DNA from: CAYJMQ01 sp964392415
GTDB taxonomy: Bacteria > Bdellovibrionota > JACOXK01 > 2-02-FULL-40-11
Reading direction: 5' to 3'
NCBI GenBank assembly: GCA_964392415.1
Contig: CAYMPL010000049.1
Location: forward strand, 1-15,002
DNA: 15,002 nt
A program made the translations under genes and the position numbers. The notes under the pieces are model-generated. The model worked only from the letters and a program-made list of their open reading frames with translations. It ran no database searches and was not told where the DNA came from. Shown one piece after another: positions 6,935 to 14,366 of the stretch (positions within the stretch are counted from its first letter, which is position 1; each line of letters opens with the position of its first letter).

Positions 6935-8611
6935 ATGAAGCCCTTTGTTGAAGAGTTGCGGAAGCGATTTGCGACGTCGATACACGCCGAGAGCGATGAT
7001 CGGGGGGATCTCGCCCTCTACGTCAATAAAGACCGTGTCTTTGATATTTTAAAACATCTCAAAGAGTCGGGCTTTGAATTCCTGATCGACATCTGTGGCG
7101 TAGATTATCCGGAACGTTCGACTCGTTTCGACGTTGTTTACCATCTTTTTTCTCTCTCAAGAAAAAAGAGGCTTCGCGTTAAAACCAAGATCGCCGAATT
7201 TGAGCCGGTCCCGTCTGTGACTCCCCTTTGGAAAGGGGCAAACTGGTACGAACGGGAAGTCTACGATATGTTTGGCGTGCGGTTTTCGGGTCATCCCAAT
7301 TTAAAGAGAATCCTCTGTCATCAAAAATTTGTGGGGCACCCCCTGAGAAAAGACTATGATCCCGAACAGAGGCAGCCTCTCGACCGTACCGCGGCGATTG
7401 AAGAATTGATGACGGTAACCCCCGAAGATCTTCAGGAGGAATCCTTTGAAAAGCGGGTCTTGATCAACATTGGCCCCTCTCACCCGGCATCGCATGGGAC
7501 GCTTCGCGCCATGGCGGTACTTGAAGGAGAAAAAATTGTGAAGGGGGATGTTGAAATTGGCTATCTTCACCGCTGCTTTGAAAAAATGGCGGAAACCCAT
7601 CCCTACCATCAGGTCATCCCCTATACCGAAAGGCTCAATTACTCTTCAGGTCCCATGAACAATTTTGGTTTTTGCCTGGCGATGGAAAAACTGATGGGAC
7701 TTAAAATCCCTCCCCGCGCAGAGGCAATCCGCGTCATTATTGGGGAATTTTCCCGGATTATCGATCACTTGATCTGCATAGGCACGGCTGCCGTTGATCT
7801 TGGGGCGTTAACCAATTTTTGGTTTGCATTCAGGGCGCGGGAAGAGGTCTACACCCTCTTTGAACAATGGGGGGGTGGGAGGATGTTCCCCCGGGGAATG
7901 ATTATTGGAGGGGCTATCTACGATTTCCCGGAGGGGTGGCTCGATCTTGCGAAAAGGACAATCATCCATATCCGATCGACGATTAAAGACATCGACCGGC
8001 TCCTTACGAACAACCGTATTTTCATTAATCGTACGAAGGATATCAGCCGGATATCAAAAGAAGAGGCGATCAGCTATGGATTTACCGGGCCGCTCTTGCG
8101 TGCCTGCGGCGTAGAGCTTGACCTTCGGAAACTCACCCCCTACAGCGGCTATGAAAACTACCATTTCGAAGTGCCCATTTCTACGGAGGGGGATGTCTAT
8201 GACCGCTATCTCGTCCGGATGGAAGAGATGAGGCAGAGTTTGAGAATCATCGAACAGGCGATCGAAAAACTCCCAGCGGGACCGATTGCAATCGATGATA
8301 AAGCGATTGTGCTTCCGCAAAAAGAGGATGTCTATGGCAACATTGAGGGACTGATGAATCATTTCATGTTGGTCATCGAAGGAATAAAACCAGCGGCAGG
8401 GGAGGTTTACAGCTATATTGAATCTGCCAATGGCGAAATTGGATTTTATGTCATCAGTGACGGATCGCAAAAGCCTTATCGAATTCATTGCCGTGCCCCG
8501 TCGTTTGCTCATTATCAAGCCTATCCCCAATTGATTGAAGGCGGACTGATTGCAGATGCTATCGCCGTCCTCGGAAGTTTAAACATTATTGCCGGAGAAT
8601 TGGATCGATAA
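6935..8611 (+). CDS. nuoCD: NADH-quinone oxidoreductase subunit C/D fusion
   Basis: About 558 residues from the ATG at 6935. An in-frame TTG at 6923 and GTG at 6932 are alternatives, and none has a clear Shine-Dalgarno. Residues ~1-145 are NuoC: FDVVYHLFSL, then GANWYEREVYDMFGVRFSGHPNLKRIL and GHPLRKDYDPEQ. After a short acidic linker, residues ~175-558 are NuoD, the 49-kDa subunit: NIGPSHPASHGTLR holds the loop His (H187), and ERLNYSSGPMNN holds the Tyr (Y236) that together line the quinone site in Thermus Nqo4. GYLHRCFEKMAE, RDISRIS-like RTKDISRISKEEAI and the C-terminal AVLGSLNIIAGELDR complete it. It links the peripheral Fe-S arm to quinone reduction at the membrane. A C-D fusion is known from E. 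coli and others. It is the first gene of the operon and is followed 3 bp later by nuoE. NuoA and NuoB, which usually precede it, are not here. Confidence 0.96.
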   Translation: MKPFVEELRKRFATSIHAESDDRGDLALYVNKDRVFDILKHLKESGFEFLIDICGVDYPERSTRFDVVYHLFSLSRKKRLRVKTKIAEFEPVPSVTPLWKGANWYEREVYDMFGVRFSGHPNLKRILCHQKFVGHPLRKDYDPEQRQPLDRTAAIEELMTVTPEDLQEESFEKRVLINIGPSHPASHGTLRAMAVLEGEKIVKGDVEIGYLHRCFEKMAETHPYHQVIPYTERLNYSSGPMNNFGFCLAMEKLMGLKIPPRAEAIRVIIGEFSRIIDHLICIGTAAVDLGALTNFWFAFRAREEVYTLFEQWGGGRMFPRGMIIGGAIYDFPEGWLDLAKRTIIHIRSTIKDIDRLLTNNRIFINRTKDISRISKEEAISYGFTGPLLRACGVELDLRKLTPYSGYENYHFEVPISTEGDVYDRYLVRMEEMRQSLRIIEQAIEKLPAGPIAIDDKAIVLPQKEDVYGNIEGLMNHFMLVIEGIKPAAGEVYSYIESANGEIGFYVISDGSQKPYRIHCRAPSFAHYQAYPQLIEGGLIADAIAVLGSLNIIAGELDR

Positions 8612-8614
8612 ACA

Positions 8615-9088
8615 ATGGCGCCCCAATTTTCAGAAAAAGCGATGAAAGAGTTTGAGGGATTAAAATCCCTTTTCGACAACCCAAAATCGAGGCTTATTCC
8701 AACACTCGCGCTCGCCCAGCGGGAATTTGGTTATCTGAGCCCCGAGGTAATCGAATATGTGGCGGCTCTCTTGGAGCTGACTCCTGCCAAAGTCATGGAG
8801 GTTGCGTCCTTCTATACGATGCTTCATAAAAAACCGGTTGGGAAATATGAAATTCAGGTCTGTCTCAATATCAGCTGCGCCCTCATGAAAAGCCGGGAAC
8901 TCTTTTCACAATTGAAAAAAAAATTAAACATTGACGATGGCGGCATAACTCAGGACAAAAAATTTACGCTGACACGTGTGGAATGCCTCGGCGCCTGCGA
9001 CAAAGCGCCGGCGATTCGGATAAACGATGTTTATCATTATAAGGTAACACCTGAAAAAACAGAGGAACTCTTAAAGTCGTGTAAATGA
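8615..9088 (+). CDS. nuoE: NADH-quinone oxidoreductase subunit E (24-kDa, 2Fe-2S)
   Basis: 157 residues, normal for NuoE. The N-terminal helical part (LIPTLALAQREFGYLSPEVIEYVA, then VASFYTMLHKKPVGKY) and the thioredoxin-like C-terminal part are both present. The four ligands of the N1a 2Fe-2S cluster are C83, C88, C124 and C128, in CLNISC and CLGAC. It pairs with NuoF to form the NADH-oxidising tip of complex I. It starts 3 bp after the nuoCD stop and its own stop overlaps the nuoF start as ATGA, which implies translational coupling. Confidence 0.95.
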   Translation: MAPQFSEKAMKEFEGLKSLFDNPKSRLIPTLALAQREFGYLSPEVIEYVAALLELTPAKVMEVASFYTMLHKKPVGKYEIQVCLNISCALMKSRELFSQLKKKLNIDDGGITQDKKFTLTRVECLGACDKAPAIRINDVYHYKVTPEKTEELLKSCK

Positions 9089-10377
9089 CAATGGCTGCCT
9101 CAACACCCAAAATTGTTTTTGAATATCTAAACGTTCCAGACATTAAATCACTCTCAACTTATAAAAGTGTCGGTGGCTATAGGGCCGCTGAAAAGGCGCT
9201 CAAAAAAATGAAACCAGACGATGTGATTGAAATGGTCAAACAATCGGGTCTCCGGGGACGGGGGGGCGCCGGTTTTTCAACGGGGATGAAATTTTCGTTT
9301 GTCCCCAAAGATCCATCCCTTACAAAATATCTTCTCTGCAATGCAGACGAGGGGGAGCCTGGCACATTTAAAGACCGGATTCTCATGGAAGAAATCCCCC
9401 ACTCCACTCTGGAGGGGATGATCATCGCAGCCTATGCGACCGGCTGCCACAAAGCCTACATCTATGTTCGCGGCGAATATACGGAAAGCATCGATTCTCT
9501 CGAAAAAGCGATAGACGAATGTTATAAAAACCATCTTCTTGGAGAAAAAATTCTTGGTTCCGATTTCGATCTCAATATCTATCTGTTCCGGGGGGCCGGG
9601 GCCTATATCTGCGGTGAAGAAACAGGGCTTGTCAGCTCTCTTGAAGGATTTAAGGGATGGCCAAAGTTAAAACCCCCATTCCCTGCTGTTTCCGGATTTA
9701 ACAAAAAACCAACAGTAATCAATAATGTTGAAACACTCGCCACCCTCCCCTGGATTATTCTTCACGGCGCTGAGGCCCACCGAAAAATTGGAACTGAAAA
9801 AAGCCCGGGGACAAAACTTTTTTGCCTTTCTGGCCCTGTGAAAAATCCAGGAACATATGAACTCCCCCTGGGAATCCCCTTAAGAGAGCTCATCTACGAC
9901 ATTGGAGGGGGGCTCGAAGGGGATCTTAAATTGAAGGCGGTCATCCCGGGAGGGCTCTCGGCGCCGGTGCTGACCGCTGAAGAGGCGCAGCGGATCACCC
10001 TCGATTTTGAAGCGCTGGCATCCGCAGATTCCATGCTCGGTTCAGGGGGGGTCATCGTCATCGGTGATAACCAGTGCATGGTGGATTTGATGGGAATTAT
10101 TACCTACTTTTTTAAACACGAATCGTGCGGGCAATGCACCCCCTGCCGTGAAGGGACCGGCTGGATGCAAAAAATTGTAAAAAGTATTATTGAGCGACGG
10201 GGACGTGAAGACGACATTCAGCTCCTCTCAAATATCAGTTCAAATATGATGGGGGGGAGAACAATCTGCGCGCTCTCAGACGCCGCGGCAATGCCGGTGA
10301 AAAGTTTTGTCACAAAATTTAAGGGTGAATTCGAGTCTCATATTAAAAACAAAAGGTGCCCATTAAATGCCCACTGA
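9085..10377 (+). CDS. nuoF: NADH-quinone oxidoreductase subunit F (51-kDa, FMN, 4Fe-4S)
   Basis: 430 residues, full length. It binds NADH and FMN and passes electrons to the Fe-S chain. Motifs: GLRGRGGAGFSTGMKF (55-70, glycine-rich nucleotide loop), LLCNADEGEPGTFKDR (83-98, FMN site), FRGAGAYICGEETGLVSSLEG (about 168-188), KPPFPA, NNVETLAT, and the N3 4Fe-4S ligands C348, C351 and C354 in ESCGQCTPCREG with C394 in TICALSDAA. Every expected ligand is there, so it should be active. It overlaps nuoE by 4 bp and nuoG by 11 bp. ATG codons at 9085 and 9091 are both possible starts. Confidence 0.96.
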   Translation: MTMAASTPKIVFEYLNVPDIKSLSTYKSVGGYRAAEKALKKMKPDDVIEMVKQSGLRGRGGAGFSTGMKFSFVPKDPSLTKYLLCNADEGEPGTFKDRILMEEIPHSTLEGMIIAAYATGCHKAYIYVRGEYTESIDSLEKAIDECYKNHLLGEKILGSDFDLNIYLFRGAGAYICGEETGLVSSLEGFKGWPKLKPPFPAVSGFNKKPTVINNVETLATLPWIILHGAEAHRKIGTEKSPGTKLFCLSGPVKNPGTYELPLGIPLRELIYDIGGGLEGDLKLKAVIPGGLSAPVLTAEEAQRITLDFEALASADSMLGSGGVIVIGDNQCMVDLMGIITYFFKHESCGQCTPCREGTGWMQKIVKSIIERRGREDDIQLLSNISSNMMGGRTICALSDAAAMPVKSFVTKFKGEFESHIKNKRCPLNAH

Positions 10378-11836
10378 AAGAGTAAAAATTATTGTCGATG
10401 GAAAAGAGATCGAAGCCCCTAAAGGAGAAAATCTCTTAAAGGTTTTAATTGAACACAAAATTTCGGTCCCCTACTACTGCTACCATCCAGGGCTCTCCAT
10501 TGCCGGCGCCTGCCGGATGTGTACGGTTGAAGTATCGAATTCCCCGCGACCGATGATCGCCTGTAACATGCAGGTAACGGAAGGGCTTATTGTAAAGACG
10601 ACGACAGAGAAGGTAAAGGAAATCCAACGATGGAATCTCTCGTTTCATCTGATTAATCATCCGCTCGATTGCCCCATTTGCGATCAGGCGGGGGAGTGCG
10701 GCCTCCAGGACTTTTATATGAAATATGGCCGCTACAATAGCGAGATGTACGAACCAAAGGTCTTGAAACGAAAAGTGATCAGCATCGGAAAAGAGGTGAT
10801 GCTCGACACAGAGCGCTGCATCCTCTGTTCGCGCTGCGTTCGTTTTTTTGACGAAGTGACAAAGACATCTGAAATGGCCATTTTCAATCGTGGCGATCGC
10901 TCTGAAATCGGCACGTATGAAGATCGCGAATTAAATAATAATTATACATTAAATAGCGTCGACATTTGCCCGGTGGGAGCCCTCACAAGCAAGGATTTCC
11001 GGTTTAAAAAACGGGTTTGGTTTTTAAAAGATATCGATTCGATCTGCCCAGGATGCTCAACCGGTTGCAATGTGAAGGTTTCAGAGGATCCTGGAGAAAA
11101 AAGAACTTACAGGATGCTGCCAAGATATAATGAAGCGGTCAACGGCTATTGGATGTGTGATTATGGACGGATGCGTTATAAGCATACCAACAGTGAAAAT
11201 CGTATTCACTCGCCGATGAAAAAGAGAGAGAATGAGCTGATTCCAATCGATTGGATGGAAGCCAGAGAGGAATTATTAGAAATGCTCAAAGCCCCTCCCC
11301 ATGAAATTGCGGCTGTAATCACCCCGCAATATACGACAGAAGAGTTTGAAACAATCTATGATTTTTTTGTAAAAAAAATTGGAACCACTCTTATTTATCA
11401 TACTGTTGATCGCGAGCAGGCAATCAACAGTAAACTGATGGACGGCCTTCTCCTGAGATCCGACAAAAATCCCAATTCACATGGGCTACTTAATGTCAGC
11501 CACAGCTACCATTTACCTGCGAATGACTTTTCTTCTTTTAAAAAGACTATTCTGGAAAATCGTCTAAAAACGCTATTCGTCTTCGCTCCGGAAGACCCGG
11601 AACCTTATGCTGATTTTCTGACCCGCCTAAACAAGGCAAGTGAGATCCCTCTAAAAATACTTATCGGCACGCAAAGTACGCACGCCACTCCGTTTTTTGA
11701 TCTTGTTCTTCCGACACTCACATTCCCCGAAAAAAACGGAACTTTCGTCAATTTTAATGGGGTCGAACAAAAAATAAACGCTGGCGTTCGGCTTGTCGAA
11801 GAAGCAAAACCGATTTCGGAGATCCTATGCTCATAG
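10367..11836 (+). CDS. nuoG: NADH-quinone oxidoreductase subunit G, short form
   Basis: 489 residues, against roughly 700-900 in most NuoG. All cluster ligands are present: 2Fe-2S (C38, C49, C52, C66), the His-ligated cluster in HPLDCPICDQAGEC (H98, C102, C105, C111), a second 4Fe-4S (C151, C154, C157, C201), and the optional N7 site CPGCSTGC...C (C227, C230, C234, C264) seen in E. coli and Thermus but lost in many lineages. After residue ~290 only about 200 residues of the molybdopterin-oxidoreductase-like domain remain. They end with FDLVLPTLTFPEKNGTFVNFNGVEQKIN, a recognisable NuoG landmark, after which the chain stops at ILCS. The stop lies inside the nuoI start region (10-bp overlap), and the nuoI ribosome site GGAG is in the nuoG tail, so the short form looks settled rather than a fresh truncation. 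Confidence 0.93.
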   Translation: MPTERVKIIVDGKEIEAPKGENLLKVLIEHKISVPYYCYHPGLSIAGACRMCTVEVSNSPRPMIACNMQVTEGLIVKTTTEKVKEIQRWNLSFHLINHPLDCPICDQAGECGLQDFYMKYGRYNSEMYEPKVLKRKVISIGKEVMLDTERCILCSRCVRFFDEVTKTSEMAIFNRGDRSEIGTYEDRELNNNYTLNSVDICPVGALTSKDFRFKKRVWFLKDIDSICPGCSTGCNVKVSEDPGEKRTYRMLPRYNEAVNGYWMCDYGRMRYKHTNSENRIHSPMKKRENELIPIDWMEAREELLEMLKAPPHEIAAVITPQYTTEEFETIYDFFVKKIGTTLIYHTVDREQAINSKLMDGLLLRSDKNPNSHGLLNVSHSYHLPANDFSSFKKTILENRLKTLFVFAPEDPEPYADFLTRLNKASEIPLKILIGTQSTHATPFFDLVLPTLTFPEKNGTFVNFNGVEQKINAGVRLVEEAKPISEILCS

Positions 11837-12327
11837 AACGCCCCAAGGCTTATCACAAACTCTTTTTCATTCGTGGAATCCTTTTGGGAATGGTTGTCAC
11901 CATGAAGCACTTTACGCTCAATCTTTTGCGGATCCGAAAACTCCCGACAATCCAATATCCTGAAAAGCGAAGGGAATATTCAAAGCGATTTAAGGGGAAA
12001 CATATCCTTACCAAAAAACTGGATGGGTCGCTTCGCTGTACCGCCTGCATGTGCTGTCAGACCGCATGCCCGGCAACTTGCATTAAAATTACCGCGAGTG
12101 AAAATCAAGATCCAAAAGTTGAAAAATTCCCAATTGCTTTTGAAATCGATCTTTTGCGCTGCGTCTTTTGCGGCTATTGTGAAGAGGCGTGCCCTGTCGA
12201 TGCGATCCGGATGGGATCGGAATATGAAATGGCCGACTATTTTGAATCGAATTTTATTATGAACCACGATTATTTGTCGAACCGACCATCGCTCAAAGGG
12301 GGGGTTATTTCAAAACTCCCGCAATGA
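11827..12327 (+). CDS. nuoI: NADH-quinone oxidoreductase subunit I (two 4Fe-4S, 23-kDa)
   Basis: 166 residues. The start ATG at 11827 has GGAG 5 nt upstream (11818-11821). An N-terminal amphipathic stretch (FFIRGILLGMVVTMKHFTLNLL) would lie along the membrane, followed by the NuoI mark TIQYPEKRREYSKRFKG. Two ferredoxin motifs carry clusters N6a and N6b: C71, C74, C77 and C81 (CP), then C112, C115, C118 and C122 (CP). An extra Cys76 sits next to C77. The stretch SEYEMADY after the second motif is also typical. It connects NuoG to the last cluster in NuoB, which is not encoded here; nuoH, usually between nuoG and nuoI, is missing too. It overlaps the isocitrate dehydrogenase gene by ATGA. Confidence 0.94.
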   Translation: MLIERPKAYHKLFFIRGILLGMVVTMKHFTLNLLRIRKLPTIQYPEKRREYSKRFKGKHILTKKLDGSLRCTACMCCQTACPATCIKITASENQDPKVEKFPIAFEIDLLRCVFCGYCEEACPVDAIRMGSEYEMADYFESNFIMNHDYLSNRPSLKGGVISKLPQ

Positions 12328-13346
12328 TGAAACAGGCGCCCAAAAAAGTCACACTGATCCCTGGCGACGGCATCGGTCCGGAAATTACCGCGGTCGTTCA
12401 ACAGATATTCAAAGCCGCCAGTGTTCCGATTGTTTGGGATATTCAATCCGCCGGCTTCTGCGCCATCGACGAATACAGCTCCCCCCTCCCGGAAAAAACG
12501 ATCGAATCGATTCAAAAAAATGGGGTCTGCCTGAAGGGACCCTGCACCACGCCGATCGGCGAAGGTTTTCGAAGTGTCAATGTCGAACTTCGGCGCAGGC
12601 TCGATCTTTACGCAAATGTCCGAGAAGCAAGAAGTCTACCCGGGGTTAAGGCACGCTATGAAAACATTGATGTCGTCGTCATCCGTGAAAATACAGAGGG
12701 GCTCTATTGTGGAGAGGAAGTGTGGCTCGATGAAAAACATACAGCGGCCAAATCTGTCGCTCTCGTAACAAAGAAAGCCTCTGAAAGAATCATCCGATAT
12801 GCGTTCGAATATGCGGCTGTGCATCAACGAAAAAAAATAACGCTCGTTCATAAGGCAAATATCTTGAAATACACAGGGGGGCTCTTTTTAGAGACGGGGC
12901 GGGAGATCGCAAAAGAATATCAGGGAAAGATCGAATTCCAGGATAAAATTATCGACAACGTCTGTATGCAGCTTGTCGTAAATCCTTACCAGTTTGAAGT
13001 GTTGGTCGCGACAAATCTCTTTGGGGATATTCTTTCTGATTTAACGGCAGGACTTATCGGCGGATTGGGGCTCGCCCCAGCGGCAAATATCGGAGAAAAG
13101 GGGGCGCTTTTCGAGGCAGTGCATGGCTCTGCGCCTGACATCGCCGGCCAGAATAAGGCAAATCCGACAGCGCTTCTGCTCTCCTCCCTGATAATGCTCG
13201 AATATGTAGGGCTCGAATCTTATGCCAAGAAGATCAAAAAGGGGTTGCTCTCTGTCCTAAAAAAAGGAAAAAAACTGACGGCTGATTTAGGAGGAAATGC
13301 CTCCACGACGGAATTTCAGAATGCCATTATTTCTGAAATAACCTGA
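12324..13346 (+). CDS. NAD+-dependent isocitrate dehydrogenase
   Basis: 340 residues, the size of the short NAD-type enzyme. It oxidises isocitrate to 2-oxoglutarate with release of CO2 and NADH. Motifs: LIPGDGIGPEI (11-21), KGPCTTPIGEGFRSVNVELRRRLDLYANVR (71-100), RENTEGLY (121-128), HKANILK (176-182), IDNVCMQLV (210-218) and NLFGDILSDL (231-240). The S84-x-N86 pair before R90 is the isocitrate signature and argues against isopropylmalate dehydrogenase. In HGSAPDIAG (267-275) the Asp-Ile pair replaces the Lys-Tyr of NADP enzymes, so the coenzyme should be NAD+. Homoisocitrate dehydrogenase is a distant alternative. It is the last gene of the nuo operon and starts on the nuoI stop (ATGA), so NADH production is co-expressed with the NADH-oxidising arm of complex I. 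No clear terminator follows. Confidence 0.92.
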   Translation: MMKQAPKKVTLIPGDGIGPEITAVVQQIFKAASVPIVWDIQSAGFCAIDEYSSPLPEKTIESIQKNGVCLKGPCTTPIGEGFRSVNVELRRRLDLYANVREARSLPGVKARYENIDVVVIRENTEGLYCGEEVWLDEKHTAAKSVALVTKKASERIIRYAFEYAAVHQRKKITLVHKANILKYTGGLFLETGREIAKEYQGKIEFQDKIIDNVCMQLVVNPYQFEVLVATNLFGDILSDLTAGLIGGLGLAPAANIGEKGALFEAVHGSAPDIAGQNKANPTALLLSSLIMLEYVGLESYAKKIKKGLLSVLKKGKKLTADLGGNASTTEFQNAIISEIT

Positions 13347-13530
13347 GAGCGGGGGGCACAAAGCCAAATCATCGCTGTTTCGACACTTTGACGACATTTT
13401 TGCAAAACCTCGCTCTTTCTGGCAAGAATGACAACATCCCCTCATCATCGGCCTGTGTCAGCGACAAGGTATTTCACACGTTTTCGCCGCAGACTAAATT
13501 CTAAAGAAACAGACTTTTTACTTCCCATCC

Positions 13531-13559
13531 TTGACAACCATATAATATATGGTTAAAAT
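13531..13559 (+). promoter_or_regulatory. Promoter of the toxin-antitoxin pair with palindromic spacer
   Basis: TTGACA (13531-13536, perfect), 17 bp, TAAAAT (13554-13559, one mismatch). Transcription would start near 13566. The 17-bp spacer is itself the palindrome described separately. A second possible -10, TATAAT, lies inside the spacer (13541-13546) but has no good -35. The preceding intergenic DNA (13347-13530) shows no gene, tRNA or convincing terminator. Confidence 0.65.
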
Positions 13560-13568
13560 ACCATATAT
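13537..13568. promoter_or_regulatory. Candidate autoregulatory operator: three ACCATATA half-sites
   Basis: ACCATATAATATATGGT (13537-13553) is a perfect palindrome with 8-bp arms around one base. A third half-site, ACCATATAT (13560-13568), makes a second perfect inverted repeat with ATATATGGT across the -10 box (9-bp arms, 6-bp gap). A regulator bound here would cover the spacer and the -10, as expected for repression by the antitoxin of the same operon. The binding protein is inferred. Confidence 0.6.
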
Positions 13569-13620
13569 TGTGACATCATCGCGGACAAGCGCATTCTTGA
13601 TTTATCACTCAAAGGTCTCT

Positions 13621-13890
13621 TTGATTCATAAAGTAACAGAGGAAGTGGCTATTGCAGAACTTCGCGTGCGGCAGGTTCCAAAAAGTAAAGATTTTCCCGA
13701 CGGGATTAAATATTCATTGTTTTTAGTCATGAAGGAGACAGGCAAGACCATAATTGGAATCGATAACCACAAACCCAAGGGGCATCATTTACACATCGGT
13801 GATAAAGAAGAAACGTATCATTACGTTGGTGTGGATGAGCTCATTGAAGACTTTTGGAAGAAAGTTGAAAAGGAGGGATTTTTAATATGA
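13621..13890 (+). CDS. TumE-type toxin (DUF6516-like) of a toxin-antitoxin pair
   Basis: 89 residues from the TTG at 13621, which has AAAGG 5 nt upstream (13611-13615). The frame is open back to an ATG at 13549, but that codon lies upstream of the predicted -10 and inside the operator, so it should not be transcribed. Family proteins also begin about here. Visible: VAIAELRVRQVPKSKDFPDGIKYSLFLV, then TIIGIDNHKPKGHHLHIGDKEETYHY and the C-terminal helix VDELIEDFWKKVEKEGF. The order 'VP-S...F-YSL...G-DN...KG-H-H-G.....Y.......L-EDFW' is that of the TumE toxin family. The killing mechanism is not evident from the sequence; the conserved G-x-DN and HHLH residues are candidates for activity. It overlaps the antitoxin gene by 4 bp (ATGA). 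Its A/T-rich base use differs from the nuo genes, hinting at acquisition. Confidence 0.75.
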   Translation: MIHKVTEEVAIAELRVRQVPKSKDFPDGIKYSLFLVMKETGKTIIGIDNHKPKGHHLHIGDKEETYHYVGVDELIEDFWKKVEKEGFLI

Positions 13891-14255
13891 GAAAAAAACA
13901 CGCTAAAATTATTATTCGATCTGTAGACAATCTAAAAACTGAATGGAAACAAGCACTCAAAGGTAAAAAGAAAGCTATTCAAAAAGAAGAAGATATTATC
14001 TTAACGAACCTTGAAACGATGGCAAAAGTATTTTCTAGACCTCGAATGGAGATACTTCGTGTAATCATCCATCATAAACCAAGTTCCATTTATGCTTTAG
14101 CCAAATTGGTTCATAGAGACTTTAAAAATGTTCATATGGATGTGAAATTATTGGTTGATATTGGATTAGTCGAGTTAAAAGAATCAAAAGATGGGCGTAA
14201 AGGTCTTATTCTGATAGCTAAATTTTCAGGAATTGATCTTGATTTAGCCGCATAG
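13887..14255 (+). CDS. TumA-type antitoxin, winged-helix DNA-binding protein (HVO_A0114-like)
   Basis: 122 residues. The start ATG overlaps the toxin stop, with AGGAGG at 13871-13876 (10 nt upstream), a stronger ribosome site than the toxin's and consistent with antitoxin excess. The N-terminal ~40 residues are charged and lysine-rich and could be the part that binds the toxin. Residues ~44-110 form a winged helix-turn-helix: METLAKVF-like METMAKVFSRPRMEILRVI, SSIYALAKLVHRDFKNVHMDVKLLVDIGLVELKES, then the wing GRKGLILIA. The stretch 'LA-L--RD-KNVH-DVK-L---GLV' is the hallmark of the HVO_A0114 family of putative DNA-binding proteins found next to TumE. It most likely represses its own promoter at the ACCATATA sites. 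The assignment rests on sequence pattern plus the pairing with the upstream gene. Confidence 0.78.
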   Translation: MRKKHAKIIIRSVDNLKTEWKQALKGKKKAIQKEEDIILTNLETMAKVFSRPRMEILRVIIHHKPSSIYALAKLVHRDFKNVHMDVKLLVDIGLVELKESKDGRKGLILIAKFSGIDLDLAA

Positions 14256-14291
14256 CTGCACTTTTTTTAGAAAATAAGGAAGGCGCGCGCA

Positions 14292-14366
14292 CTAGTGCCC
14301 GCCCCCGCAGTACCAATGACCAAATCATCAAAAAAACAGGGCCCCCCCTAGCGCCCAACCCCGCAG
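14292..14366. repeat. Two imperfect copies of a GC-rich 19-bp element
   Basis: CTAGTGCCCGCCCCCGCAG (14292-14310) and CTAGCGCCCAACCCCGCAG (14348-14366) match at 16 of 19 positions, 56 bp apart. The second copy is the end of the lectin-like gene, including its stop. Read on the minus strand in the equivalent frame, the first would encode Cys-Gly-Gly-Gly-His-stop, against Cys-Gly-Val-Gly-Arg-stop, so it looks like the tail of another copy of that gene's 3' end. Confidence 0.5.
14330..14349 (-). terminator. Weak terminator-like hairpin after the lectin-like gene
   Basis: On the minus strand AGGG-GGGG-CCCT (4-bp stem, 4-base loop, 14338-14349) overlaps the stop codon and is followed within one base by seven T's (complement of 14330-14336). 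The stem is short, so termination is uncertain. Confidence 0.3.

Noticed and set aside
13346..13416. Inverted repeat AGAGCGGGG / CCTCGCTCT after the isocitrate dehydrogenase gene as terminator
   Set aside because: One mismatch, a loop of more than 50 bases and only three T's after it; not a credible intrinsic terminator.
14246..14268. Possible terminator after the antitoxin (T7 at 14262-14268)
   Set aside because: Only a 3-bp stem can form before the T run.
14289..14298. GCACTAGTGC perfect palindrome as attachment or recombination site
   Set aside because: Ten bases only, no repeat partner or integrase in the window; it is partly explained by the duplicated GC-rich element.
14292..14347. 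Complete DGR template repeat next to the lectin-like gene
   Set aside because: Similarity to the gene end stops after 19 bases; the adjoining sequence does not match the candidate variable region.
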